In this document: positions 26,419 to 34,868 of the stretch, in pieces
Numbering within the stretch: position 1 is the first letter of the stretch
How the letters are laid out: every line of letters begins with the position of its first letter
Assembly (NCBI GenBank): GCA_947642445.1
Contig: CANRSF010000002.1
Span: forward strand, 62,001-126,000
Source: an uncultured Collinsella sp.
Lineage (GTDB): Bacteria; Actinomycetota; Coriobacteriia; Coriobacteriales; Coriobacteriaceae
Direction of reading: 5' to 3'
Length of the DNA stretch: 64,000 nucleotides
Made by a program: the position numbers and the translations under genes
Notes under the pieces: generated by a model
What the model was told of the DNA's origin: nothing
What the model saw: only the letters and a program-made list of their open reading frames with translations
Databases searched by the model: none

Positions 26419-27780
26419 CTACAAAATAAATCGAAGGATGTCGGAACGAAGCATATAGACAAACAGCAGCGCAAAGAGCGCGATGCCCACATAGCTCACA
26501 ATCGTCTGGACCTTGAGCGGAAGCTCGCGGCCCGCAATCTTCTGAATGATCTCGATGACTAGCTTGCCGCCATCGAGTGGCGGGATGGGCAGCAGGTTCA
26601 TAAAGCCAAGCGAGAACGAAATGAGCGCGGCAAACGACAGGAACGTTACGGGGCCGGCAGCAGCAGCCTGTGAGGACATAACGCTAATACCCACGATCGA
26701 AGAAGACTGATCGAGAATCTCCATCGTATGCTGCGGCTGGAGTAGGCGCATCACGCCATCCGCCGTCTGTACAACATAGGAGAATGACAGACGCGCCGAG
26801 GTGATCGGGTCTAAACGGACCACCTGCGTAGAGGCATACACACCTAGGCGCTCGTCCTCTTTGAGCGCAACCGTGGTCGAATGCTGCTTGCCGTCACGCT
26901 CGTACTCGATGGCGATATCGTCCTTACCGGCGGCCTTGCCGATGGCATCGTAGACATCCATCCAAGTAGAACATGAGACACCGTCAACCGAAAGGATCGC
27001 ATCACCGGCCTCGATACCCGCCTTGGCGGCAATAGATCCCTCGTCAACCTGACCGATCACGTTGGTATCCATCGGCACGGTGACACCCGCAATGGAATAG
27101 ATGCTCATAAGGAGCAAAAAACCCGTCAAGATATTGACGATAATGCCTGCGAGCAGCATAAAGGCGCGCTTGAGAAAGCCTTGGCCAAGATAGGTGTGCG
27201 AGCGTTCTTGCGCAAGGAACTCGGCCTCGCCGCACGGCAGCTCCCACACATCGCCCTCGGCAGTCGCATGTTCGCGATCGAAACGGCGACCATCAAAGGT
27301 GGTATAGCCTGCCGTGTCTCGTGGCAACGTCTGATATTTGGTGGGATAGTAGCTCGGCGAGGGCTTCTCCCCTTCCTCATACCAGGGCGCGATGGAGCCC
27401 CAGCCCAGCAAAAGGGCGCATGCCTCGAGCACATCCTCCTCGGAAAGTTCGAGCTCGACAGCAAGGTCGGCCACGGTCACGCGACCATGACGATAGATAG
27501 CCGCGAGCACGCGATCGGCGCACGAAACATCGGTCGGATCCATACCGCAGATGGCAGCGTAGCCACCCAGCAGCAGCGGGGTCACGCCAAACTTGGTTCC
27601 AATGCGACGCGACGTGTAATGGATGTCAAAGCGGCACGGCAGACCCAAAAAGAACTCGGTCACACGGACGCCGCAGGCACGCGCCGCCAAAAAGTGGCCG
27701 CCCTCGTGCAAAAACACGAGGACGGAAAGCATCAGCAGGCCCCAAAAGACCGATGAGAGAACGCTCAGAACAGTATCCAT
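26419..27780 (-). CDS. rseP: Site-2 protease RseP family with inserted domain
   Basis: Intramembrane zinc metalloprotease that cuts transmembrane regulators such as anti-sigma factors. In the 453-residue protein, HEGGH is at residues 25-29 in the first membrane helix. A PDZ domain spans about 235-320, and the second active-site motif PPLDGG lies in a late helix. Residues about 80-185, between the GGY segment and the AQERSHTYL segment that are normally close, form an extra domain whose first half looks winged-helix-like (RVLAAIYRHGRVTVADLAVE). The ATG at 27780 is assumed; AAGGA is 15 nt away. It lies between dxr and ispG. Confidence 0.88.
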   Translation of the reverse strand: MDTVLSVLSSVFWGLLMLSVLVFLHEGGHFLAARACGVRVTEFFLGLPCRFDIHYTSRRIGTKFGVTPLLLGGYAAICGMDPTDVSCADRVLAAIYRHGRVTVADLAVELELSEEDVLEACALLLGWGSIAPWYEEGEKPSPSYYPTKYQTLPRDTAGYTTFDGRRFDREHATAEGDVWELPCGEAEFLAQERSHTYLGQGFLKRAFMLLAGIIVNILTGFLLLMSIYSIAGVTVPMDTNVIGQVDEGSIAAKAGIEAGDAILSVDGVSCSTWMDVYDAIGKAAGKDDIAIEYERDGKQHSTTVALKEDERLGVYASTQVVRLDPITSARLSFSYVVQTADGVMRLLQPQHTMEILDQSSSIVGISVMSSQAAAAGPVTFLSFAALISFSLGFMNLLPIPPLDGGKLVIEIIQKIAGRELPLKVQTIVSYVGIALFALLFVYMLRSDILRFIL

Positions 27781-27805
27781 AAAACGAAAAAGCAATCCTT
27801 ATGGG

Positions 27806-28993
27806 TTAGGAACGGGTTGCAGCGAGCACCTGCGCAGCCTTTTCACGCGCCCACGCATCGATGTCGCGAAGCTGCTCAAACGAATCGACCACCTGCATAT
27901 CGTGGGCGTCCATGCAGGATTCCACAATGCGATCGATATCGGTAAAGCTGCAGCCATCGTGCAGGAAGGCATCGACGGCGACCTCGTTGGCGGCATTGAG
28001 CACGCACGGCATGGTGCCACCCGTCTTGCCGGCACGCTCGGCCAGTGCCAGACAGCGGAAGGTATCCATGTCGGCAGCATCAAACGTGAGCTGCCCCAGC
28101 TCGCGGAAATCGATACGAGGCGCCGGGGTATCCCAACGCTCGGGATACGAGAATGCGAACTGGATGGGAATACGCATGTCGGATGCGCCGAGATGCGCCA
28201 TCACGGAGCCGTCGGCGAACTCGACCATAGAGTGAATCTTGGACTGACGCTGCACGACCACGTTAATGAAATCGAGGTCGCAGTTAAACAGATGCATGGC
28301 CTCAATGCGCTCCAGGCCCTTGTTCATGAGAGTGGCGGAGTCAATGGTGATCTTGGCACCCATGGCCCACGTGGGATGCGCGAGGGCATCGGCACGCGTC
28401 ACGCGATCGAGCTCGTCGCGCGTGCGGCCAAAGAACGGACCGCCCGAGCAGGTGAGCCAAATGCAGTGGGCCTCGCGCGGGTTCTCCCCCAGATAGCACT
28501 GGTAGATGGCGGAATGCTCAGAGTCGACCGGAATAAGCTGGCCCGGTTGTGCCAACGGCATAAGCAAGTCGCCACCGACGACGAGGGACTCCTTGTTGGC
28601 AAGGGCAAGGCGCTTATTCGAGGTCAAGGCCGCATGGCTCGCCTCGAGACCGGCGGCGCCCACAATAGCGACAAGCACGCAGTCGACATCGTCGCGATGC
28701 GCGAGCTCGCAAACCGCCTGCGCGCCAACGCCGAGCTTCGTTCCCTCGGGCAACTCCTGCAGCACGGCGTCATCGCCATGATCGACATCGGCCACGGCAA
28801 CCGCCGGAACCGAGAACTCGCGGGCAGCGGCAACGAGCTCGGAGGTACTGGAGTTAACGGACAGCGCCGTCACCTGCAGGCGATCGGCATGCTGGCGGCA
28901 CACATCGAGCGCCTGGGTGCCGATAGAGCCCGTACAACCCAGGATGGCAACGCGAAGGCGTCCATCGGGGCCATACGTCGTCTGGAAGGACAT
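27806..28993 (-). CDS. dxr: 1-deoxy-D-xylulose 5-phosphate reductoisomerase
   Basis: Second enzyme of the MEP pathway, converting DXP to MEP with NADPH. The 395-residue protein has the NADPH-binding GCTGSIGTQAL near residue 19, the segment ALANKESLV, and the metal/substrate motif PVDSEHSA. HPTWAMG and NAANEVAV lie further on. The ATG at 28993 shares one base with the cdsA stop codon (TAATG), so the two are tightly coupled. All landmark residues of the family appear intact. Confidence 0.96.
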   Translation of the reverse strand: MSFQTTYGPDGRLRVAILGCTGSIGTQALDVCRQHADRLQVTALSVNSSTSELVAAAREFSVPAVAVADVDHGDDAVLQELPEGTKLGVGAQAVCELAHRDDVDCVLVAIVGAAGLEASHAALTSNKRLALANKESLVVGGDLLMPLAQPGQLIPVDSEHSAIYQCYLGENPREAHCIWLTCSGGPFFGRTRDELDRVTRADALAHPTWAMGAKITIDSATLMNKGLERIEAMHLFNCDLDFINVVVQRQSKIHSMVEFADGSVMAHLGASDMRIPIQFAFSYPERWDTPAPRIDFRELGQLTFDAADMDTFRCLALAERAGKTGGTMPCVLNAANEVAVDAFLHDGCSFTDIDRIVESCMDAHDMQVVDSFEQLRDIDAWAREKAAQVLAATRS

Positions 28994-29907
28994 TACAGCA
29001 CGCCTCCGATCATCAGCAACAGCTGCGCGGTGATGCAGCCGAAGATAAGCGAATCGCTACGATCGAGCATTCCGCCGTGGCCCGGGATAAGGTTGCCGGA
29101 ATCTTTGACGCCCACACCGCGCTTGATGCGCGACTCGATAAGGTCGCCGATAACGCCCAGAATGGACACGACCACGCCGCACAGCAGCGCATAGGGCAGG
29201 CTGAGCTTGTAGAAGTGCGTCGCCCACAGGATGAGCCAAATCAAAACCGAGCCCAAGATGCCGCCGGCAAACCCCTCCCAGCTCTTTTTGGGAGAGATCT
29301 TGGGAACCATCTTGTGCTTGCCGATACGGCTGCCCACGATGTAGGCAAACGAATCGGAGACCCAAAGGGACGCGCAAACGCCCACTGAAAGCAGGGCGCC
29401 GGCAAAACCGGGCACGGCATCGCGCAGCAGCACGATAGCCGACAGCATAAAGCCAGTGTAGATGGGACCCATGAGCGTCACGGCCACATCAGAGATGCGG
29501 GTACGCGGCGACCAGACATACCAAATGCCCACAGCGAGCATCAAGGCAAAAAGCAGGGCATTCAGCAACATCGAATCGCCCAACGCCGACAGCGGAAAGA
29601 GTACGGCGGCAGCGATACCCATGCGCTCGTTAGCCATCTTGCCATCGAGCCTTGTCATACGGAAAAACTCATAGCAGCACAGACCGCTCATGACAGAAAC
29701 AAAGATGGCCGTGGGCACGATACCCAAAACCAGGCACAGGATAAAGACAACGGCGTAGACGATACCGGCGGCGGCACGGGTAATAAAGCCCGCCAGCCAC
29801 GAACCGGTGCCGCTCTTTGCTGCAGGTGCTCCCGCAGCGGCAGCCTTGCGCGCAGGCGCCGCGGAAACTGGCGTCTTGGGAGCAGATGCCTTGGGACGAT
29901 CGGACAC
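28993..29907 (-). CDS. cdsA: Phosphatidate cytidylyltransferase (CDP-DAG synthase)
   Basis: Membrane enzyme that activates phosphatidic acid with CTP for phospholipid synthesis. The 304-residue protein has an Ala/Pro/Lys-rich cytoplasmic N-terminus of about 35 residues and roughly eight membrane segments. The C-terminal signature is SRIKRGVGVKDSGNLIPGHG followed by GMLDRSDS. The long low-complexity N-terminus is unusual for the family but the frame and GTG start at 29907 fit the 2-nt gap to uppS. Order uppS-cdsA-dxr-rseP is widely conserved in bacteria. Confidence 0.95.
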   Translation of the reverse strand: MSDRPKASAPKTPVSAAPARKAAAAGAPAAKSGTGSWLAGFITRAAAGIVYAVVFILCLVLGIVPTAIFVSVMSGLCCYEFFRMTRLDGKMANERMGIAAAVLFPLSALGDSMLLNALLFALMLAVGIWYVWSPRTRISDVAVTLMGPIYTGFMLSAIVLLRDAVPGFAGALLSVGVCASLWVSDSFAYIVGSRIGKHKMVPKISPKKSWEGFAGGILGSVLIWLILWATHFYKLSLPYALLCGVVVSILGVIGDLIESRIKRGVGVKDSGNLIPGHGGMLDRSDSLIFGCITAQLLLMIGGVL

Positions 29908-29909
29908 GA

Positions 29910-30704
29910 TTAAGCCTCCTCGGTCTTGCTCAGTCCACCAAACCTACGGTCACGGCCCTGATAGGCCAAAATGGCGTCGACAAGGCCCCAACGATCAAAG
30001 TCGGGCCAATAGGTATCGGTGACGTAGAATTCGGAATAAGCCACCTGCCACAGCAGATAGTTCGAAAGGCGCAGCTCACCAGAAGTGCGAATCACAAGCT
30101 CAGGATCGGGAAGGCCGGCGGTATAGAGGTGGGAAGCCACCATGTCGTCATCAATTGCGGCAGGATCGATCTTGCCGGCGGCAGTGTCGAGTGCGATTTG
30201 ACGGACAGCGCGGGTAATCTCGGCACGCGCGCCGTAGTTGACGGCAAGCGCCAGCGTCATACCGGTGTGATCGGCGCACTCGGCAAGACCGCGTTCAAAA
30301 ACGTCGCGGGTCTTCTTGGGCAGCGCGGAAATGTCACCCAAAAAGACAACGCGCACATTTTCGCGCTTCAGAAGCGGCAGCTCGTCGATAAACGTCTTGG
30401 CAAACAGATGCATCAAGACGTTTACCTCATGCTGCGGACGGTTCCAGTTTTCGGTAGAAAACGCATAGGCAGAAAGCACGTCGACGCCCAGGCGCACGCA
30501 GGCGGTAATGATCTCGCGAAGGGAGACGATACCCGCCTTGTGGCCCTCAGTGCGCGCAAGACCGCGCGACGTGGCCCAACGACCGTTGCCGTCCATGATG
30601 CACGAGATATGGTGCGGAATGTTATTGAGGTCAAGGTCGGAAAAACCGACGCCCGCAGGGGCGTCGGCAAAGTACTCGACCAGTTTATGCTCGTCGTATT
30701 GCAC
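29910..30704 (-). CDS. uppS: Undecaprenyl (polyprenyl) diphosphate synthase
   Basis: cis-Prenyltransferase that builds the C55 lipid carrier for peptidoglycan precursors. The 264-residue protein has the catalytic CIMDGNGRWA near residue 36, HKAGIVSL, FSTENWNRP, and the C-terminal RTSGELRLSNYLLWQ, all family hallmarks. The GTG at 30704 has GGAG 7 nt upstream, located in the end of frr. The chain length of the product is assumed, not visible. It lies between frr and cdsA. Confidence 0.95.
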   Translation of the reverse strand: MQYDEHKLVEYFADAPAGVGFSDLDLNNIPHHISCIMDGNGRWATSRGLARTEGHKAGIVSLREIITACVRLGVDVLSAYAFSTENWNRPQHEVNVLMHLFAKTFIDELPLLKRENVRVVFLGDISALPKKTRDVFERGLAECADHTGMTLALAVNYGARAEITRAVRQIALDTAAGKIDPAAIDDDMVASHLYTAGLPDPELVIRTSGELRLSNYLLWQVAYSEFYVTDTYWPDFDRWGLVDAILAYQGRDRRFGGLSKTEEA

Positions 30705-30705
30705 C

Positions 30706-31242
30706 TTAGATCTCCATGACCTCGGCTTCTTTTTCCTTCAGAAGCTCCTCGACCTTGGCGACATACTCATCGGTGTGCTTCTGGACCTTGGCCTGCTCGC
30801 GACGGACATCGTCCTCGGTGAGCTCCTCATCGCGCTCGAGCTTGTTGTTAAAGTCGCGACGGATGTTACGGATAGACACCTTGGCCTGCTCGGCGTACTC
30901 GCGGCACTCCTTGACGAGCTCGCGACGGCGCTCCTCAGTGGGAGCCGGGAACGGAAGACGAACGACGGTGCCATCGGAGTTGGGGGTAATACCCAGATCG
31001 GAAGCGCCGATGGCCTTGACGATAGCATTGATGAGCGCCTTGTCCCACGGCTCGATGAGCAGCATGTGGGCCTCGGGGGTCTTGACGGCGGCAACCTGCG
31101 TGACCGGCGTGGGAACACCGTAATAATCGACGGTGATGTCGGACAGAATGTTGGCATTGGCGCGGCCGGTACGAACCTTGGAGAAGTTATGCTTGAGGGA
31201 CTCGAGCGACTTGTCCATATGGGCGGTGATGTTCTCTGCCAT
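30706..31242 (-). CDS. frr: Ribosome recycling factor
   Basis: Works with EF-G to split post-termination ribosomes. The 178-residue protein is slightly shorter than the usual 185. It contains LKHNFSKVRTGRANANIL, VDYYGVPTPVTQVA, and a long charged C-terminal helix hairpin (RDFNNKLERDEELTEDDVRR). It is two nt from pyrH upstream and one nt from uppS downstream, in the conserved order rpsB-tsf-pyrH-frr. Confidence 0.96.
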   Translation of the reverse strand: MAENITAHMDKSLESLKHNFSKVRTGRANANILSDITVDYYGVPTPVTQVAAVKTPEAHMLLIEPWDKALINAIVKAIGASDLGITPNSDGTVVRLPFPAPTEERRRELVKECREYAEQAKVSIRNIRRDFNNKLERDEELTEDDVRREQAKVQKHTDEYVAKVEELLKEKEAEVMEI

Positions 31243-31244
31243 GC

Positions 31245-31967
31245 TTAATCCTCCTGATAGACGAGCGTGCCGACGGGCTCACCCGCGAGCGCGCGCTTGA
31301 CGGTGTCCTCGCCATCGATGTTGAGGACCAAAATAGGCATACGGTTATCCTGGCACAGAGCCGTAGCCGTGGAATCCATAACCTGCAGGCCGCGAACGAG
31401 AACCTCGTGATAGGTAATCTTGTCAAAACGGACGGCATCGGCGCACTTGACGGGATCCTTGTCGTAGATGCCGTCAACCTTGGTGGCTTTAATCAGAATC
31501 TCGGCGCCGATCTCGCACGCACGAAGAGCCGCGGCGGTGTCGGTCGTAAAGTACGGATTACCCGAACCGGCGGCAAAAATAACAACGTTGCCCTTGGAAA
31601 GGTGGTTGATAGCGCGACGGCGAATATAGGGCTCGCAGATCTCGTTCATCTGGATAGCGCTCATCACGCGGCAGGGAACATCGTTATGCTCGAAGGCATC
31701 CTGCAGGGCGAGCGCGTTCATAACGGTTGCCAGCATGCCCATGTAGTCGGCCTGAGCACGCTCCATGCCACCGGCAGCGCCTGCCATGCCGCGGAAAATA
31801 TTGCCGCCGCCGACAACGACGCCGACCTCATGGCCAACGGCGAGCAGCTCCTTGACCTGCTTGGCAAGATGGTCGGTAACCTTGGGGTCAATGCCATATT
31901 GGCCGTCGCCCATCAGTGCTTCGCCGGAAAGCTTAAGAAGCACGCGTTTATATCGGATGTCGGACAA
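31245..31967 (-). CDS. pyrH: UMP kinase
   Basis: Hexameric bacterial UMP kinase that makes UDP for nucleotide and cell-wall precursors. The 240-residue protein has [14 protein letters not shown] near the start, [11 protein letters not shown], and [13 protein letters not shown]. The start is a TTG at 31967 with AGGAGG 6 nt upstream, well supported. It lies 117 bp from tsf with the tsf terminator between, so it may use read-through or a promoter within that gap. Confidence 0.96.
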   Translation of the reverse strand: MSDIRYKRVLLKLSGEALMGDGQYGIDPKVTDHLAKQVKELLAVGHEVGVVVGGGNIFRGMAGAAGGMERAQADYMGMLATVMNALALQDAFEHNDVPCRVMSAIQMNEICEPYIRRRAINHLSKGNVVIFAAGSGNPYFTTDTAAALRACEIGAEILIKATKVDGIYDKDPVKCADAVRFDKITYHEVLVRGLQVMDSTATALCQDNRMPILVLNIDGEDTVKRALAGEPVGTLVYQED

Positions 31968-32026
31968 AGCGATCCTCCTTTAATTAGACTCTCAATATGA
32001 TATCAAAGGCTCTGATAAGAGCCATG

Positions 32027-32061
32027 AAAAAGCAGGCTGTGAGTAAAACCCACAGCCTGCT
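32027..32061 (-). terminator. Rho-independent terminator of tsf
   Basis: A perfect 11-bp stem (32031-32041 with 32051-32061). In the minus direction TTTTT follows. It lies 24 bp after the tsf stop. A second small hairpin (32009-32024) follows before pyrH. Confidence 0.88.
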
Positions 32062-32084
32062 CATTACCAGCTACAAGAGCTTAT

Positions 32085-32954
32085 TTACTCGCCACGGACC
32101 AGACGGTCAAAGGCAACGACGGTAATGGTGTCGCCGAGCTCCTTGGAGACCTGCTCAGCGTACTTCTTGATGGTGAGGGAGCTGTCCTTGATGAACTCCT
32201 GCTCGGTGAGCACGGACTGCTTGTAGAACTTCTCCAGACGGCCGACAGCCATCTTCTCCTGGATAGCCTCGGGCTTGCCGGACTCGGCAGCCTGAGCCAT
32301 GTAGATCTGCTTCTCGTGCTCGACGGTCTCGGTCGGGACCTGATCGCGGGTAGCGCAGATCGGGGCGACGGCGGCAACCTGAAGAGCAACGTCGTGAGCG
32401 AAGGTCTTGAAGGACTCAGCCTGAGCGGTCTCAGCCTTCTCGAAGGCAAACTCGACGAGGACGCCGATCTTACCACCCATGTGGATGTAAGAAGCGAGCG
32501 CGCCGTTCTCGGCCTTGCGGGCGGCGAAACGGGAGATCTTCATGTTCTCGCCCATGATGTGAATCATCTCGGTGAGCTCGGAGGAAACGGTCTCCTCGCC
32601 CATCGGCTTCTCGAGCAGAGCGTCGACGTCAGCAGGCTCGCTGGTAGCGACAACCTCGGCGACCTTGGAAGCAAAGCCGGTGAACTTGGCGTTGGAGCCA
32701 ACGAAGTCGGTCTCGCAGGAGAGCTCGAGCAGAGCGCCGGTCTTGCCATCCTCGGAGACGAACGCGGCGACAGCGCCCTCGTTGGTCTCACGGCCAGCCT
32801 TCTTGGCAGCCTTGGCAAGGCCGTTCTTACGCAGAACGTCGACAGCGGCGTCCATGTCGCCGTCAGCCTCGACGAGAGCCTTCTTGCACTCCATCATCGG
32901 GGAGTCGGTCATCTCGCGGAGCTGCTTGACCATAGCGGCGGTAATCTGGGCCAT
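32085..32954 (-). CDS. tsf: Elongation factor Ts
   Basis: Guanine nucleotide exchange factor for EF-Tu. The 289-residue protein starts AQITAAMVKQLREMTDSPMM, has the core ELSCETDFV and a dimerisation/C-terminal module. The ATG at 32954 has AAAGGA 6 nt upstream, preferred over an earlier in-frame start without a good site. It follows rpsB by 45 bp and shares its promoter; a strong terminator follows, as in many bacteria with an rpsB-tsf unit. Confidence 0.97.
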   Translation of the reverse strand: MAQITAAMVKQLREMTDSPMMECKKALVEADGDMDAAVDVLRKNGLAKAAKKAGRETNEGAVAAFVSEDGKTGALLELSCETDFVGSNAKFTGFASKVAEVVATSEPADVDALLEKPMGEETVSSELTEMIHIMGENMKISRFAARKAENGALASYIHMGGKIGVLVEFAFEKAETAQAESFKTFAHDVALQVAAVAPICATRDQVPTETVEHEKQIYMAQAAESGKPEAIQEKMAVGRLEKFYKQSVLTEQEFIKDSSLTIKKYAEQVSKELGDTITVVAFDRLVRGE

Positions 32955-32999
32955 TGTGGTTCCTTTCAAAGAGATGAAAAAGAATTAACTAAGACTGAT

Positions 33000-33728
33000 T
33001 TACTCGGCCTTGGGCTCAGCGGCCATCTCGGCCTCGGAGACCTGCTCCTTGCCGGAGCCAGCGAGGCAGGCGTCAGCCATGAGCTCGCACATAAGGGTGA
33101 CAGCGGAGATAGCGTCATCGTTGCAGGGGATGCCGTACTCGACCTCGTCGGGATCGGAGTTGGTGTCGATCAGAGCGACGACGGGGATGTTCAGGCGCTG
33201 GGCCTCCTTGATGGCGTTCTCCTCGCGCTTGGTGTCGATGACGAAGAGAGCCTGGGGCAGACCCTTCATGTCGCGGGCGCCACCGAGGTTGGTCTGGAGC
33301 TTGGTGAGCTCCTTGCCGAGAACAGCCTGCTCCTTCTTGGGGAGCACTGCCATGCGGCCGTCCTCGACCATGGCCTCGAGCTCCTCCATGCGGTTGATGC
33401 GGGAGCGGATGGTGACGAAGTTGGTCAGCATACCGCCGAGCCAACGCTGGTTGATGTAAGGCATGTTGGCGCGCTCAGCAGCGTTCTTGACGGCCTCCTG
33501 AGCCTGCTTCTTGGTGCCGACGAACAGCACGTTGCCGCCCTTGGCGACGTTCTTGACGAAGGTGTAGGCCTGGTCGGCGTCGAGGATGGTCTGCTTGAGG
33601 TCGAGGATGTAGATGCCGTTGCGCTCACCGAAGATGAACGGCTTCATCTTGGGGTTCCAGCGACGGGTCTGGTGACCGAAGTGGCAGCCGGCCTCGAGCA
33701 GGGTGCGGATATTAATCTTGGTAGCCAT
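33000..33728 (-). CDS. rpsB: 30S ribosomal protein S2
   Basis: Large peripheral protein of the 30S subunit. The 242-residue protein begins with [19 protein letters not shown] and contains [16 protein letters not shown] and [10 protein letters not shown], all typical. The ATG at 33728 has AGGAGG 7 nt upstream. It has a well-formed promoter (33870-33898) and a 135-nt leader with hairpins, so feedback control by S2 is plausible. Confidence 0.97.
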   Translation of the reverse strand: MATKINIRTLLEAGCHFGHQTRRWNPKMKPFIFGERNGIYILDLKQTILDADQAYTFVKNVAKGGNVLFVGTKKQAQEAVKNAAERANMPYINQRWLGGMLTNFVTIRSRINRMEELEAMVEDGRMAVLPKKEQAVLGKELTKLQTNLGGARDMKGLPQALFVIDTKREENAIKEAQRLNIPVVALIDTNSDPDEVEYGIPCNDDAISAVTLMCELMADACLAGSGKEQVSEAEMAAEPKAE

Positions 33729-33863
33729 GTTAAACCTCCTGTGGTTTGCCTCCGCGCGGGGTCATCCTCCAAAACCAACCCGGACATGTGCTACCAAAGC
33801 CCGGGCACCACGGTATGAAGTAGCCGCGCGTGCGTGATAAAAACATGTTGCCGTGAAGCAACC
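33729..33863 (-). promoter_or_regulatory. Structured 5' leader of rpsB
   Basis: From the probable transcript start near 33863, a hairpin GTTGC/GCAAC (33862-33847) is followed by ATGTTTTTAT. A second hairpin CCCGG/CCGGG (33805-33779) lies further on, then the ribosome binding site. This could be an S2-binding autoregulatory leader; inferred from structure and from known S2 control in other bacteria. Confidence 0.4.
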
Positions 33864-33869
33864 CGATGA

Positions 33870-33898
33870 ATGATAGCAGGAATGCATCTTCCTGCCAA
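33870..33898 (-). promoter_or_regulatory. Promoter of rpsB-tsf
   Basis: Minus strand: TTGGCA (33898-33893), a 17-bp spacer ending in TGC, then TATCAT (33875-33870). A sigma-70-type promoter with an extended -10. Confidence 0.75.
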
Positions 33899-33947
33899 CC
33901 CGCAATCAAAACCACACACCTGAGTGCGACGCGGGACGTCCCAGCCA

Positions 33948-34868
33948 CTATTCGCCGCGGGGATGGGCTTGAGCCACGGCACGTTTGAGCCGATCGGGCG
34001 TGAGATGCGTGTAGATTTGCGTCGTGGACAGGCTCGCATGACCCAGCAGCTCTTGAACCGAGCGCAGGTCCGCACCGCCCTCGAGCAAGTCGGTCGCAAA
34101 GGTATGGCGCATCGCATGCGGGGCGATGTCGGTCGGAATGCCGGCGAGCGTCGCCAGCGTATGGAACCGCCGCCGGAGCATGGCGGCGCTCATGCGATTG
34201 CCGCGCGCCGATATAAGCAGCGGATGCGGCCCGGTAGCGAGGTCGCGGCGCTTTGCCTGAGCGAGCAACTCCGGCCTCCCCTCCTCAATATAGAGGCGCG
34301 TCACCTCGAGCGCACGACGATACAGAGGGACGATACGTTCTTTGCTCCCCTTGCCCCAAAGGCGCAGCGTGCGTTCGGACCAAGCGATGGACTCCACATT
34401 GAGTGCTGCGAGCTCAGAGATACGAGCACCCGAGGCATAGAGCAGCTCGAGCATCGCCGCATCGCGCAGTCCCGCGGGCGTCGAGGTATCAGGCGTCTTG
34501 AGCAGCGCCTCGACCTGCTGGGTCGTAAGGACGCCCGGCAGGTCGCGCGGCAGCTTGGGTGATGCGATCGCCGAGACCGCATCACCCTCGACAATCCCCT
34601 CAGCAGCCATCCACCGATAGAGCGAGCGAATGGCAGACAGATGCGCCGCAAGCGTTCGGGGAGCCACCTGCTCACGCGAAAGCTCGGCAAGATAGCGACG
34701 AATGGTGCGCACGTCGGCAGCGAAAGCATCGATATCCTCACGCTCGCACCAGGCAGCAAAGCGCTCCAGCCGCGAGCCATAGGCCGTCACCGTGTTGGGA
34801 GAAAGACCCTCGACACGTGCGATGTAGGCGATAAACGAGTCGACGGTGTCGTACAGGTCAAAGGCTAT
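33948..34868 (-). CDS. xerC: Tyrosine recombinase XerC
   Basis: Site-specific recombinase, by family the resolver of chromosome dimers at dif. Catalytic residues are visible: Arg in SGARISELAAL, Lys in GKGSKERIVP, HAMRH, and His/Tyr in LGHASLSTTQIYTH. The N-terminal core-binding domain (IARVEGLSPNTVTAYGSRL) is coding only if translation starts upstream of the first ordinary start codon, a GTG at 34790. The best-placed codon is ATA at 34868, 9 nt after GGAGG and overlapping the trmFO stop (ATAG). This gives 306 residues, normal for XerC; the GTG would remove 26. The start is uncertain; the gene is not. Confidence 0.9.
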   Translation of the reverse strand: MAFDLYDTVDSFIAYIARVEGLSPNTVTAYGSRLERFAAWCEREDIDAFAADVRTIRRYLAELSREQVAPRTLAAHLSAIRSLYRWMAAEGIVEGDAVSAIASPKLPRDLPGVLTTQQVEALLKTPDTSTPAGLRDAAMLELLYASGARISELAALNVESIAWSERTLRLWGKGSKERIVPLYRRALEVTRLYIEEGRPELLAQAKRRDLATGPHPLLISARGNRMSAAMLRRRFHTLATLAGIPTDIAPHAMRHTFATDLLEGGADLRSVQELLGHASLSTTQIYTHLTPDRLKRAVAQAHPRGE

